A stretch of DNA of 64,000 bases from the NCBI GenBank assembly GCA_018335875.1, contig JAGXRN010000008.1:1-64000 (forward strand). The letters are read 5' to 3'. The notes below the pieces were generated by a model. That model saw only the letters and a list, made by a program, of their open reading frames with translations. It searched no databases and had not been told where the DNA came from. This DNA comes from Dethiobacter sp. (GTDB lineage Bacteria > Bacillota > Dethiobacteria > Dethiobacterales > Dethiobacteraceae). The translations under genes were made by a program, and so were the position numbers. The first letter of the stretch is position 1, and every line of letters begins with the position of its first letter. Positions 1 to 8,371 of this stretch are shown here, piece after piece.

Positions 1-101
1 TTGCGGGGTGCTCAGGGTCCGCAGACCCGCCGAAGGGGGCGCGCCCCCTAGCGGACAAGAAAAACGCGACCTATGTCAAAAAGCGCGAAGCGTTTTTCTT
101 G
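1..101 (-). repeat. About 101-bp structured repeat, inverted copy 1
   Basis: Read on the minus strand this segment matches 34983-35083 with only scattered substitutions, so the two copies are inverted relative to each other about 35 kb apart. Its first half is an inverted repeat (CAAGAAAAACGC pairing with GCGTTTTTCTTG), followed by a GC-rich hairpin in the AGGGGGC/GCCCCCT region. It abuts the 3' end of the YibE/F gene. Copy 1 reaches base 1, so it may continue outside the window. No coding potential is seen. Confidence 0.85.
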
Positions 102-103
102 TA

Positions 104-1261
104 TTATTGCTTCAACTCTTGTGAGGAGGGCGTTCTGCCATGGGCAAGCAGCAGGCCGGAGGCAATCGCTGTGAGGGGAATGGCGGTTATAAGCCCGATA
201 CTGCCCGCCAGGGCACGTACCACTTCAGTGGCCACCAGATCGGAGTTGATGATTGTGCCCCAGGGCATGTGGTAGCCCATGAAGAGCAAAAGAAGCGGTG
301 CTGCGGTGCCTACATAGGCCAGAATCAGTGTGTTGGCCATGGTGCCCATGATGTCCCGCCCAACATTCATGGCTGAGGATACAAGCTCCCTCACGCATTT
401 GCTGCGGTCTGCGCAGTAAACCTCGTAGACAGAGGCTGAGATTGTCACAGCCACATCCATTACCGCTCCCAGCGAGCCGATGATAATTCCGGCAAACAGC
501 AGGCCGCGCACATCAATGGGCCCGCCCTCCATATACATGAGCATCTGCGCTTCCTCACTGGAAAACCCGGTGAGATTGGCAGCATTGCCGATAAAGAGCG
601 CAAGCAACCCGGCTACGAGCACGCCGCCCACAGTCCCGGTGACGGCGGCGAAAGTCTTGCGGTGCAGGCCGTTTAGGCCCAGGATGGTGACCAGCGAGAC
701 TGCGGCAGCCACAACAATGGTGGAACCGATGGGAGAGTAGCCCGCCAGAAGCAGTGGCAGCAGAATACGGAAAATGGCCAGGATGGTGATGGTGAGTGTG
801 ACGACGGTAACCAGCCCTTTACGCCGGCCGACAATAAGCAATGTCAGGATAAAAAGTCCGGTAATCAGGTAGAGGTAATTGTCCCTGGCGAAGTCCTGAA
901 GGTAAACCTGGCGAAGATTGCCTGCTATATCCACTCCACCCCAGAGGATAACATTGCGGCCTTCAGTCAGGTAAAGGTCAAACAGGGGGTGCCCCATCAG
1001 CGAGTTGACAAGGACAAAGCTTTCCCCTTTATACTGGCCGCGTGTGATTTTAACAGTGGCCAGCTGCTCTAGCTTGATAAAGTCACGGACGGCTTCATCA
1101 GGCTCCACGTCCTCCACTGATATAACACGGCCGCGCAGGAGAACTGTTTCAGTGTCGTCTCCGAAATCGGGCTCGCCGGCTGCTTGTGAGATCCCCGCCA
1201 GCAGCAGCATGATAAGAAAAAAAAGGCATGCGAGACGAATTGCCCGGCTTTGTACAGACAT
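104..1261 (-). CDS. YibE/F-like multipass membrane protein
   Basis: The 385-residue product starts with a signal-anchor (residues 8-27), then an extracytoplasmic beta-rich region (about 40-125), then at least seven hydrophobic segments (130-375), the layout of the YibE/F family. Members are membrane proteins of unproven function, sometimes suggested to be transporters. The ATG at 1261 has a good AAGGAGG site. The gene is third in an operon after the Na/Pi cotransporter and Fur-family genes, 23 bases after the regulator's stop. Family assignment is fairly secure; function is not known. Confidence 0.8.
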   Translation of the reverse strand: MSVQSRAIRLACLFFLIMLLLAGISQAAGEPDFGDDTETVLLRGRVISVEDVEPDEAVRDFIKLEQLATVKITRGQYKGESFVLVNSLMGHPLFDLYLTEGRNVILWGGVDIAGNLRQVYLQDFARDNYLYLITGLFILTLLIVGRRKGLVTVVTLTITILAIFRILLPLLLAGYSPIGSTIVVAAAVSLVTILGLNGLHRKTFAAVTGTVGGVLVAGLLALFIGNAANLTGFSSEEAQMLMYMEGGPIDVRGLLFAGIIIGSLGAVMDVAVTISASVYEVYCADRSKCVRELVSSAMNVGRDIMGTMANTLILAYVGTAAPLLLLFMGYHMPWGTIINSDLVATEVVRALAGSIGLITAIPLTAIASGLLLAHGRTPSSQELKQ

Positions 1262-1284
1262 TTTCTTCCTCCTTGGCTTTTGCC

Positions 1285-1740
1285 TTATTTATTCTCTTGT
1301 TTGTTGTCACAGGAGGCGCAATAGCCAAAAAACTGGACGCGATGATCCACTATACGGAAATGGTTGTTTTTCTCGATTAAATCTTCAAGCTGCTGCAGTA
1401 AATCGTCTTTAACCTCCATGATCTGGCTGCAGTTTAAGCAGATAAGATGGTGATGGTGATGGGGCGAGTGCAGGTGGCATAACTCGTAACGGCTGCGGCC
1501 GTCGCCGAAATTCATTTTATGCAGAATGTTCAGTTCCTCAAGCAGGTCCAGGGTGCGGTAAATGGTGGCAAGGCCGATCTCAGGGTCCTTGTCCTTTGCC
1601 AGGGCATAGAGTTCCTCAGCGCTAAGGTGCCGTTCGGTGTTTTCCATGAGCGCTTCCAGGACAACCCGTCTTTGCGGGGTCATCTTATGCTCCTTGAACT
1701 GGTCGCGAAACCTTTCCAGTTTCTTTTTCAAGGGGTCCAC
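1285..1740 (-). CDS. Fur-family metal-responsive repressor
   Basis: A 151-residue Fur/PerR/Zur protein. Residues 15-85 form the winged helix, with the recognition-helix signature ATIYRTLDLLEE at 59-70. The C-terminal half has a histidine run at 91-98 (HSPHHHHH) and two CxxC pairs (C101/C104 and C141/C144) expected to hold structural zinc. Which metal or signal it senses cannot be decided by eye. It starts 5 bases after the stop of the Na/Pi cotransporter gene, so the two are translationally linked. A palindrome in the operon leader (3374-3400) is a candidate autoregulatory site. Confidence 0.9.
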   Translation of the reverse strand: MDPLKKKLERFRDQFKEHKMTPQRRVVLEALMENTERHLSAEELYALAKDKDPEIGLATIYRTLDLLEELNILHKMNFGDGRSRYELCHLHSPHHHHHLICLNCSQIMEVKDDLLQQLEDLIEKNNHFRIVDHRVQFFGYCASCDNKQENK

Positions 1741-1745
1741 CTCAC

Positions 1746-3350
1746 TTAAAACTCGCCCAGCAGGACCTGGGCAAAATTTGTCGCGTGGTCGGCGATACGT
1801 TCAAAATTGCTGAGTACGTCCAGGTAAATTACGCCGGCGGGCGGATAACAGACTTTTTCGTTGATACGGTTAATATGCGATTTGCGCAGCGTACGTTCCA
1901 GGTGGTCGACCACATCATCCTGTTCCACAACAGCACGGGCCAGGGAAAGGTCTTCATTCTTAAACGCTTTAATGGCCTGTTCAAGCATGGCATCCACCTT
2001 ACTATAGATATCTGTCAGTTCCTCTAAGGCTTTTTCAGAAAAAGCCAGGCCTTCTTCCATTTTAATTTCAGCCATGTGGATTATATTCTGGGCGTGGTCG
2101 CCAATCCTCTCCAGGTCGTTGACGGCGTGCATCAGTCCCGAGACGCTCTGTGACTGCTCGATGGTAAGAGAATGCTGGGCAAGGTTGGCCAGATAGATTG
2201 TAATCTCTTTCTCCAGGCTGTCAACCAGTTCCTCTTTTTGCAGCACCTGCTGCATCAGCTTGCGGTCATCCCGGATGAAAACCTGGAGGGCTTCGCCTAC
2301 CATCTCCCGGGCTAAGCTGGCCATGCGCAGAATTTCCTGACGCGTACCGCCGATGGCGACTGCCGGGGTTTTAAGCATCCGTTTATCCAGGTACTTGGGA
2401 CCGACTTCTATAGTTTGCTCCTGCCCGGGGACCAGGTGGGTGACCAGGGCAACAAAATATTTAAAGAAGGGCAGCACCAGCAGAGTGCTGGCGACGTTAA
2501 AGATGGTGTGGGCGTTAGCTGTCTGTCTTGCCACATCAGCTCCGGTATCCATGACCAGTTCAGTAAAGGGGCGGAACACGAGCAGAGCAACAAATACACC
2601 CATCATGTTAAAGGTGATGTGGGCAATAGCGGCACGGCGCGCCGAGAGTGAGGCGCCGATACTGGCAAGGAGCGCGGTGATGCAGGTGCCGATATTGGTG
2701 CCCAGCACCAGGGCAATGGCTGCCGGCAGGGTAATCAAATCCTGGCGCGTGAGGGCGATAATCACCCCGGTAGAGGCACTGCTTGACTGGACAAGGGCTG
2801 TGAAGGCGGCGCCAAAGAGCACACCAAGCAGCGGCCTGTGGGCAAATGACGCCATGATTTGGGAGAATACGGGCAGCCCACGCAGCGGGCTCAAGCCTTC
2901 CGACATGGTAAGCATACCTAAAAACAAGAGGCCAAAACCGAGGATAGCCTGTCCAACATATTTGTGGAGGCGCCGTTTGCCAAAAAAATTGAGGAATGCG
3001 CCTATACCCACAGCCGGGAAGACAACAGCGGAGATTTTAAAGGATACAAGTTGGGCCGTGATGGTAGTGCCGATATTGGCACCGAGGATGGTGCCCACAG
3101 CCTGGGACAAAGTCATCAATCCGGCATTGGCAAAGCCTACCACCATTACTGTGGTAGTACTGCTGCTCTGGACAAGGACGGTTACCACAATCCCTGTCAG
3201 TGTGGCCACAGCCGGTTTAGTGGTAAGGACTTCCAGTATCCTGCGCAGTTTGTCGCCGGCAGCTTTCTGCAATCCGGAGGCCATCATTTGCATGCCGAAA
3301 AGAAAAAGGCCGAGACCCCCAATAACTTGGGTCGATATCGTCCAGAACAT
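1746..3350 (-). CDS. Na+/phosphate cotransporter, NptA/YjbB type with PhoU-like tail
   Basis: A 534-residue inner-membrane protein. Two inverted Na_Pi_cotrans repeats carry the QSSS signatures at 61-64 and 188-191, each followed by a G-x-NIGT segment. Residues about 340-534 are helical and resemble PhoU (the LERIGDHAQNI and FERIADHATNF motifs). It is predicted to import phosphate with sodium. It is first in an operon with the Fur-family regulator and YibE/F protein. The ATG follows a GGGGGAGG site, and a promoter (TTGAAA-17-TATAAT) lies about 60-90 bases upstream. Confidence 0.9.
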   Translation of the reverse strand: MFWTISTQVIGGLGLFLFGMQMMASGLQKAAGDKLRRILEVLTTKPAVATLTGIVVTVLVQSSSTTTVMVVGFANAGLMTLSQAVGTILGANIGTTITAQLVSFKISAVVFPAVGIGAFLNFFGKRRLHKYVGQAILGFGLLFLGMLTMSEGLSPLRGLPVFSQIMASFAHRPLLGVLFGAAFTALVQSSSASTGVIIALTRQDLITLPAAIALVLGTNIGTCITALLASIGASLSARRAAIAHITFNMMGVFVALLVFRPFTELVMDTGADVARQTANAHTIFNVASTLLVLPFFKYFVALVTHLVPGQEQTIEVGPKYLDKRMLKTPAVAIGGTRQEILRMASLAREMVGEALQVFIRDDRKLMQQVLQKEELVDSLEKEITIYLANLAQHSLTIEQSQSVSGLMHAVNDLERIGDHAQNIIHMAEIKMEEGLAFSEKALEELTDIYSKVDAMLEQAIKAFKNEDLSLARAVVEQDDVVDHLERTLRKSHINRINEKVCYPPAGVIYLDVLSNFERIADHATNFAQVLLGEF

Positions 3351-3373
3351 TTATCCTCCCCCAAAAAAAAAGA

Positions 3374-3400
3374 CTAGAATTATTTTTTTATTAGTTCTAG
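3374..3400 (-). promoter_or_regulatory. Leader palindrome of the cotransporter-Fur-YibE operon
   Basis: An imperfect inverted repeat with arms CTAGAACTAAT and ATTATTCTAG-like sequence (9 of 11 positions pair) lies between the predicted transcription start and the first gene. On the minus strand it is followed by eight or more Ts, so it could act as an attenuator hairpin or as an operator for the Fur-family protein encoded downstream. Which one cannot be told from sequence. Confidence 0.5.
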
Positions 3401-3412
3401 TGTGCCGTGTTT

Positions 3413-3441
3413 ATTATACTGGATACAGCATTTTTTTTCAA
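3413..3441 (-). promoter_or_regulatory. SigA-type promoter for the Na/Pi cotransporter operon
   Basis: Minus-strand TTGAAA (3436-3441) and TATAAT (3413-3418) are separated by exactly 17 bases, 63 bases or more upstream of the ATG at 3350. Confidence 0.75.
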
Positions 3442-3516
3442 CTGCAACTTTCCGTTGTGTGTGTTTCAGCCGTGTTAACTTTCCACGCTGGGTTTAATAC
3501 ACTTCCGGAATATATT

Positions 3517-4089
3517 TCAGGACAGCGCCCGCGGCGGAAAGATGCGCTGCCACCACTCCAGCAGGCGCGACCTGGGTCGTGGAGGAATGTAAGAGTCGCC
3601 TGCTGCCGGTGCTGCTCCGTCACCGCCTGCTTCCACAAAGCAAAGGGGCGGGAAGAGCACACACCACCAATTTTGCCCGTAACCATCGCCAATATAAATC
3701 TGCAAAGCGCGGTAGCGTCCCGCACGGTAAACACGGTCCCCGTAAAGCCTGGTGGGAAATGAATATTCACCCAGCTGGGCGCTAACCGGGTAGGAAAAAC
3801 CGGCAGCGATGACAGCAGCCCGGGCGGCGTCCTGCAGGTCGGGCAGGGCCTCTGCCAGCAGTTTTTCAGCTTCAGCTGCGCTGTGAACCTGTGACAGCAG
3901 TTGGGCGCTGGCATCAAGCACAGCATTCCTGACATGGTATTTTAAAGCCTGGTCTGCAGGCGAATCGCTGTTGGCACGCACATGGAGCCGAAGCAGCGGG
4001 GCCATTTCCGCCTGCCTGGGGTTTGCTCCTGCCGGTAAAAGCAAAATCAGGAGTAAAGCACCTACAGCCAACGTTTTAGAAGCACGCAT
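3517..4089 (-). CDS. spoIIR: Stage II sporulation protein R
   Basis: A 190-residue secreted protein. The start is placed at the ATG at 4089 because it begins a clear signal peptide (residues 1-24, hydrophobic core VGALLLILLLPAG) and the longer reading frame upstream only overlaps sigG. The LRLHVRANSDSPADQ motif after the signal peptide is the SpoIIR hallmark. In B. subtilis SpoIIR is made in the forespore under sigma-F and signals the mother-cell protease SpoIIGA to process pro-sigma-E. The gene overlaps the end of sigG by 14 bases, implying coupled expression. Confidence 0.92.
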   Translation of the reverse strand: MRASKTLAVGALLLILLLPAGANPRQAEMAPLLRLHVRANSDSPADQALKYHVRNAVLDASAQLLSQVHSAAEAEKLLAEALPDLQDAARAAVIAAGFSYPVSAQLGEYSFPTRLYGDRVYRAGRYRALQIYIGDGYGQNWWCVLFPPLCFVEAGGDGAAPAAGDSYIPPRPRSRLLEWWQRIFPPRALS

Positions 4090-4882
4090 TTTGGCTGCCC
4101 TCCCCCCCGGACAGGTGGTGCCGTACGCGCCGCAGTGCTGTTTTTTCGATACGCGAAACTTGGGCCTGGGAAATTCCGATGTCCCGGGCAATCTCGGTTT
4201 GTGTACGCCCTTCGAGGAAACGCGATTCAAGAATTGTGCGCTCACGCTCGCTTAAAAGCCCCAGCGCCTGACGTAAAGTGATATCTTCCACCCATAGCTC
4301 GGCTGAACTCCTATTGTCGCTGACAAGGTCCATCACATAGACAGGGTCGGTTGAATCATTAAAAACAGGGTCGTAGAGCGAGACGGGGTCATTGCTGGCC
4401 TGGTAGGCGAACACTACCTCTTCCGGGCTGATTTCAAGCTCGGCCGCTATTTCAGCCACTGTGGGTTCGCGCAGCAGCTTTCTGGTCAGAGATTCTCTCA
4501 CCTGCTGGGCTTTTTGCGCCAGCACTTTGAGCGAGCGGCTGACACGGACAGCATTGTTGTCACGCAGGTGGCGCTTGATTTCACCAATTATCATGGGGAC
4601 GGCATAAGTGGAAAAATGGACGTTTTGCCCCAGCTGAAAATTGTCTACAGCTTTCATGAGGCCGATACAGCCTACCTGAAACAGGTCATCAATATTCTCG
4701 CCGCGATTTTTAAAGCGCTGGAGCACACTGAGAACCAAGCGCAGGTTGCCGCTGATAATCTCCTGGCGCGCCTGACTGTCGCCATCGCGCATCTGGTGGA
4801 ACAGCTCTTTCATGCGCGCATTTTTCAACACAGGCAGTTTGTATGTATTGACACCACAAATATTTACTTTCTTCAGCTGCAT
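4076..4882 (-). CDS. sigG: RNA polymerase sporulation sigma factor SigG
   Basis: A 268-residue group 3 sigma factor. The N-terminal VNICGVNTYKLPVLKN matches the SigG-specific start seen in Bacillus (from memory). Region 2 (GNLRLVLSVLQRF, DDLFQVGCIGLMKAVDNF) and region 4 (SERERTILESRFLEG, ISQAQVSRIEK) are intact. SigG drives late forespore genes such as SASPs, one of which lies at 34.5 kb. In B. subtilis sigG follows spoIIGA-sigE; here it precedes and overlaps spoIIR. A GGGGGGAG site precedes the ATG at 4882. Confidence 0.93.
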   Translation of the reverse strand: MQLKKVNICGVNTYKLPVLKNARMKELFHQMRDGDSQARQEIISGNLRLVLSVLQRFKNRGENIDDLFQVGCIGLMKAVDNFQLGQNVHFSTYAVPMIIGEIKRHLRDNNAVRVSRSLKVLAQKAQQVRESLTRKLLREPTVAEIAAELEISPEEVVFAYQASNDPVSLYDPVFNDSTDPVYVMDLVSDNRSSAELWVEDITLRQALGLLSERERTILESRFLEGRTQTEIARDIGISQAQVSRIEKTALRRVRHHLSGGEGSQNACF

Positions 4883-4918
4883 ACAGCTCCCCCCTAATCC
4901 TTCCTGACTTTATTATTG

Positions 4919-4942
4919 TCAAAATATTCTTGGTTTAAACAT
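4919..4942 (-). other. Seven-residue leader ORF upstream of sigG
   Basis: On the minus strand an ATG at 4942, preceded by a strong GAGGAGGA site, opens a frame that stops after seven codons (M-F-K-P-R-I-F). It lies 36 bases upstream of sigG. The strength of the site for so short a frame is the only evidence; it may be fortuitous. Confidence 0.3.
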
Positions 4943-5029
4943 AATCATTCCTCCTCTGCTTTATTTTTCCAGGCTGTGAAAGTTTGCGGCTGCGCTTTCC
5001 CCTCTTAATCTCCCACATAGAAATCAACT

Positions 5030-5070
5030 GAAAAAGGAAGCTGATTGATTATCAATCAGCTTCCTTTTTC
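5030..5070 (-). terminator. Terminator between prmC and sigG
   Basis: A perfect 19-bp stem (5030-5048 with 5052-5070) with a 3-base loop and A/T-rich ends lies after the prmC stop and before the sigG leader. It should separate the prfA-prmC transcript from the sporulation genes. Confidence 0.85.
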
Positions 5071-5156
5071 AGGAATCATTTACGCTTGTAACTGCCAGAA
5101 TTTGGCCACACGGATGCATTGTTTCCCTTTGGATCTGACAAGAGGGCCCCCCCGGT

Positions 5157-6035
5157 TCAGTCCTGTGCGAGGATAACACGTGGAATACCGGAGAGGTCCG
5201 GGAACTGACGAGTTGTTTTGTAACCTGCCTGGCGGCAGAGGCCGGCTACTGCTTCCGCCTGACCCGCGCCAACTTCAAAAACCAAAAGATGAGGCCTGTG
5301 TGGAAGCACATCCAGCTCTCCTGTAAGGCGCCTGTAGAATGACAGGCCGTCATCTCCGCCGTCTAAGGCACCAAGCGGCTCAAACTCGCGCACAGTGGGT
5401 GCAAGCAGGGCAATTTCAGTGGTTGCTATATAGGGGGGATTGCTGACGACTGCGTGGTAGGCAGCACCTTCGCAGTTTATAAAAGTTGACAGCTCCCCCG
5501 TCCCCCTGTCATAGAGGTCGCTGTGCAAACAGTGCACTCTATCCTGTACGCCGTGGCGGGAGGCGTTTTTAGCGGCGACCTCCAGTGCGGCCAGAGACAC
5601 ATCGGTAGCAGTCACGTGTGCTGCACGCAGCAGCACTGCCAGGCTGACGGCGATGGCGCCGCTGCCTGTCCCTATCTCCAGGATGCGGGGAGAGGGATGG
5701 TTTTTGAGCTCGCAATGGACAGCTTCCACCAGGATTTCTGTCTCGGGGCGGGGGACGAGCACAGCGGGCGTGACCAGGAAGTCCAGGCCCATAAATTCAC
5801 GCAGGCCTATGATGTAGGCATAAGGCTCCCCGGCGGCGCGGCGGCTGACCCAGGAAGTAAAGCGTACGTTATCATCTGCAGTCAAGATTCCTTCGCCGTG
5901 TGCATAGAGACAGGCCAGTGATATTTCCAGGCAGCCGCACATCAGCGCTTCCGCCTCGCGCCGCGGCAGCTCAATACCGGCGTTGCGCAGCTTAAAAGAA
6001 GCCCTGTTCAGGGCTTCTTTGATTGTGATACTCAT
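5157..6035 (-). CDS. prmC: Release factor glutamine N5-methyltransferase
   Basis: A 292-residue SAM-dependent methyltransferase that methylates the GGQ glutamine of release factors. The SAM motif IGTGSG (121-126) and catalytic NPPY (199-202) are intact, as is the family region [13 protein letters not shown] (74-86). Its start codon overlaps the prfA stop by 4 bases, coupling the enzyme to its RF1 substrate, the usual bacterial arrangement. Confidence 0.95.
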   Translation of the reverse strand: MSITIKEALNRASFKLRNAGIELPRREAEALMCGCLEISLACLYAHGEGILTADDNVRFTSWVSRRAAGEPYAYIIGLREFMGLDFLVTPAVLVPRPETEILVEAVHCELKNHPSPRILEIGTGSGAIAVSLAVLLRAAHVTATDVSLAALEVAAKNASRHGVQDRVHCLHSDLYDRGTGELSTFINCEGAAYHAVVSNPPYIATTEIALLAPTVREFEPLGALDGGDDGLSFYRRLTGELDVLPHRPHLLVFEVGAGQAEAVAGLCRQAGYKTTRQFPDLSGIPRVILAQD

Positions 6036-7102
6036 GTTTGGGCCGCCTTGAGCAGTTCTGCCTGCTCGCTGGTGTTGAGGGCATCTATCATTTCGTTGAT
6101 ATCACCGTCAAGGAACTGCTCCAGCTTGTAGAGTGTCATGTTGATGCGGTGGTCCGAGACACGGCCCTGGGGATAGTTGTAGGTGCGGATTCTTTCTGAG
6201 CGGTCACCGCTGCCGACTTGCGATTTTCTGGACATGGCCTGTTCCGCCTGCTGCTCCTGCTGGGCTTTTTCAAAGAGGCGGGCGCGCAGGACACGCATTG
6301 CTTTGTCCCTGTTTTTAAGCTGTGACTTCTCGTCCTGGCAGGAGACAACAATACCTGTGGGCATATGTGTGATGCGCACAGCTGATTGGGTAGTGTTGAC
6401 GCTCTGCCCGCCGGGGCCGGTCGAACAGAAAGTGTCAACGCGCAGGTCGTTTTGGTTGATTTCCACCTCTACCTCCTCGGCCTCGGGGAGAACAGCCACA
6501 GTTGAGGCAGAGGTATGGATGCGCCCGCTGGACTCGGTGGCGGGTACACGCTGGACGCGGTGCACGCCGCTTTCAAACTTGAGGCGGCTGTAAGCGCCGT
6601 GACCCTCGACTACAAGGACTACTTCCTTGAAACCCCCGATGTCGGTGGGGTTGGAGTCGAGTATTTCAGTGCGCCAGCCCTGAAGTTCAGCATAACGGGT
6701 GTACATGCGCAGGAGTACGCCTGCAAATAGCGCAGCTTCCTCGCCGCCTGTACCGGCGCGAATTTCTATAATTACGTTTTTATCGTCATTGGGATCGCGC
6801 GGCAAGAGCAGAAATTTCAGTTTTTCGGCCAACTCTTCAAGCTTTCCGCCGGCGCTTGCGATTTCTTCCTTGAGAAAGCGGCTCATTTCCTCGTCGACGC
6901 CGTCATGGAGCATTTCTTTTGCTTCCTGCAGCTCTGCCCCGGCCTTTTTATATTCCCTGAAAGTTGTTACCATCTCACTCAGGCGTGCATGTTCCCTGGT
7001 CAGTTTCTGCCACTCGGACTGCCTGGCAATCATTGCCGGATCGCTGATCTGCCCCTCCAACTGGACGAAGCGGTCTTCAATTGCCTCTAATTTCTCAAAC
7101 AT
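6032..7102 (-). CDS. prfA: Peptide chain release factor 1
   Basis: A 356-residue class I release factor. The RF1 stop-codon tripeptide PAT is at 187-189 (RF2 would have SPF) and the peptidyl hydrolysis motif GGQ at 231-233. The start is set at the ATG at 7102 ([12 protein letters not shown]), after an AGGAG site, rather than 11 codons upstream. It overlaps the end of the YqhQ-like gene by 8 bases and prmC by 4, making a tight three-gene unit. Confidence 0.96.
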   Translation of the reverse strand: MFEKLEAIEDRFVQLEGQISDPAMIARQSEWQKLTREHARLSEMVTTFREYKKAGAELQEAKEMLHDGVDEEMSRFLKEEIASAGGKLEELAEKLKFLLLPRDPNDDKNVIIEIRAGTGGEEAALFAGVLLRMYTRYAELQGWRTEILDSNPTDIGGFKEVVLVVEGHGAYSRLKFESGVHRVQRVPATESSGRIHTSASTVAVLPEAEEVEVEINQNDLRVDTFCSTGPGGQSVNTTQSAVRITHMPTGIVVSCQDEKSQLKNRDKAMRVLRARLFEKAQQEQQAEQAMSRKSQVGSGDRSERIRTYNYPQGRVSDHRINMTLYKLEQFLDGDINEMIDALNTSEQAELLKAAQT

Positions 7103-7970
7103 TTTCAGGCGCTCCTGTCTGTTTCTCGGTAACAACCGCCTTTAACGCCGCAATAGCCACCTCGAGCTGACCGTCGTCAGGTTCACGGGTTGTCAGGCGC
7201 TGCAGCCAGAGGCCCGGCGACGTGAGCCAGCAAAACACCCTGTAGCGCCCTGCCAGGCGGATTATCTCATAGGAAATCCCAGCTACCAGCGGCAGAAGAG
7301 CCAGCCGTAAAATCAGCCGCTGCAGAAGGTTTGGCCAGCCGAAAAAGGAAAAAAGCAGGATGCTGACTGCCATCACCAACAGCAGGAAGCTTGTGCCGCA
7401 GCGGGGGTGCAGCGGTGAAAACCTGCGGGCGTTGTCCACGGTGAGCGGCTCTTTAGCTTCATAGCAGAAAATCGCCTTGTGCTCAGCACCGTGATACTGA
7501 AAGACGCGCTGCACGTCCTTAAGGCGGGAAATGGCAAAGATGTAGGTAAGGAAGATTGTGATGCGGATACCGCCTTCAAACAGGTTTAAGAAAAGCGGCC
7601 TGCCTGTTCTTTCTCCTGCCACAAGCCTTACAAGCACCGTGGGCAGAAAAAAGAAAAGAGCAATGCCAAGCAAGAGGGAAACTGCCATCACAAGTGTAAG
7701 CTGCCAGCCTGAAAGCTCCTCCTCTTCTTCCTCAAGGGCATGATTGGCTGAAAAGGTAAGGGCACGTATGCCCAGTGCCAGAGCTTCAATAAAAGCAACC
7801 ATACCGCGTAAAACCGGCAATTTCAGCACCGGCCAGCGCTCACCCGCAGTGCGCAGTTCTTCCTCGTGGAGTAAAATCTCAGTGTCCGGCTTGCGAACAG
7901 CAATGGACAACCGGTTACGGCAGCGCATCATAACGCCCTCTATTACCGCCTGCCCGCCAACCTGCGTCAT
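7095..7970 (-). CDS. DUF1385 (YqhQ-like) membrane protein
   Basis: A 291-residue protein opening with the family signature [12 protein letters not shown] (5-16). It has membrane segments around 90-115, 135-150 and 195-240, and the conserved [13 protein letters not shown] and HPRCGTSFL segments (about 159-200). The molecular function of the family is not established. It is regularly found between rpmE and prfA in Clostridia, as here, and overlaps prfA by 8 bases. Confidence 0.88.
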   Translation of the reverse strand: MTQVGGQAVIEGVMMRCRNRLSIAVRKPDTEILLHEEELRTAGERWPVLKLPVLRGMVAFIEALALGIRALTFSANHALEEEEEELSGWQLTLVMAVSLLLGIALFFFLPTVLVRLVAGERTGRPLFLNLFEGGIRITIFLTYIFAISRLKDVQRVFQYHGAEHKAIFCYEAKEPLTVDNARRFSPLHPRCGTSFLLLVMAVSILLFSFFGWPNLLQRLILRLALLPLVAGISYEIIRLAGRYRVFCWLTSPGLWLQRLTTREPDDGQLEVAIAALKAVVTEKQTGAPENV

Positions 7971-8037
7971 ATTTCCACTCTCCCCTTACTTAAAGATCCG
8001 ACTCTGCTTTTTATAAGCCCCACAATGGTTAAAAAAG

Positions 8038-8058
8038 AAGCAGCGGCTCGCGCTGCTT
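8038..8058 (-). terminator. rpmE terminator
   Basis: Stem AAGCAGCG (8038-8045) with CGCTGCTT (8051-8058), followed on the minus strand by CTTTTTT, just after the rpmE stop. Confidence 0.85.
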
Positions 8059-8062
8059 GTTT

Positions 8063-8263
8063 TTATTCCATTCCATACTTGCGTTTAAAGCGTTCCACAC
8101 GTCCGCCTGTATCGATAAACTTTTGTTTACCTGTGAAAAACGGGTGGCAGTTGGAGCATATTTCCACTTTAAGTTCTTTTTTTGTAGAACCTGTTTCAAA
8201 GATATTCCCGCAGGCGCAGGTTACCGTAGCCGACTGGTATTTTGGATGTATCTTCTCTTTCAC
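8063..8263 (-). CDS. rpmE: 50S ribosomal protein L31, zinc-binding form
   Basis: A 66-residue L31. Cysteines 16, 18, 36 and 39 form the zinc-binding set of the C+ paralogue. The start is a GTG at 8263 preceded by GAGGTG. It is monocistronic, with promoter TTGCAC-17-TAATAT upstream and a terminator downstream. Confidence 0.95.
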   Translation of the reverse strand: MKEKIHPKYQSATVTCACGNIFETGSTKKELKVEICSNCHPFFTGKQKFIDTGGRVERFKRKYGME

Positions 8264-8302
8264 TGGCCTTCACCTCTTTCTCCGATCAAATCTGCACTAT
8301 TT

Positions 8303-8331
8303 ATATTAACACATGCTTTTTGCCAGTGCAA
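8303..8331 (-). promoter_or_regulatory. rpmE promoter
   Basis: Minus-strand TTGCAC (8326-8331), 17-base spacer, TAATAT (8303-8308), about 40 bases upstream of the rpmE GTG. Confidence 0.65.
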
Positions 8332-8371
8332 GATTTTGCTGCCAATTTTTTTAAAAAGGCTCGGAGAAAGA

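Noticed and set aside
2353-3762. 469-codon plus-strand open frame
   Set aside because: It is antisense to the Na/Pi cotransporter and extends past it; the translation is rich in Arg, Ser, Thr and Pro with no domain, as expected from the reverse frame of a GC-moderate gene.
4895-5030. Sigma-F promoter for sigG
   Set aside because: GGAAAAATA resembles the sigma-F -10 but is one base out of register and no GYATA -35 lies 15-16 bases upstream.
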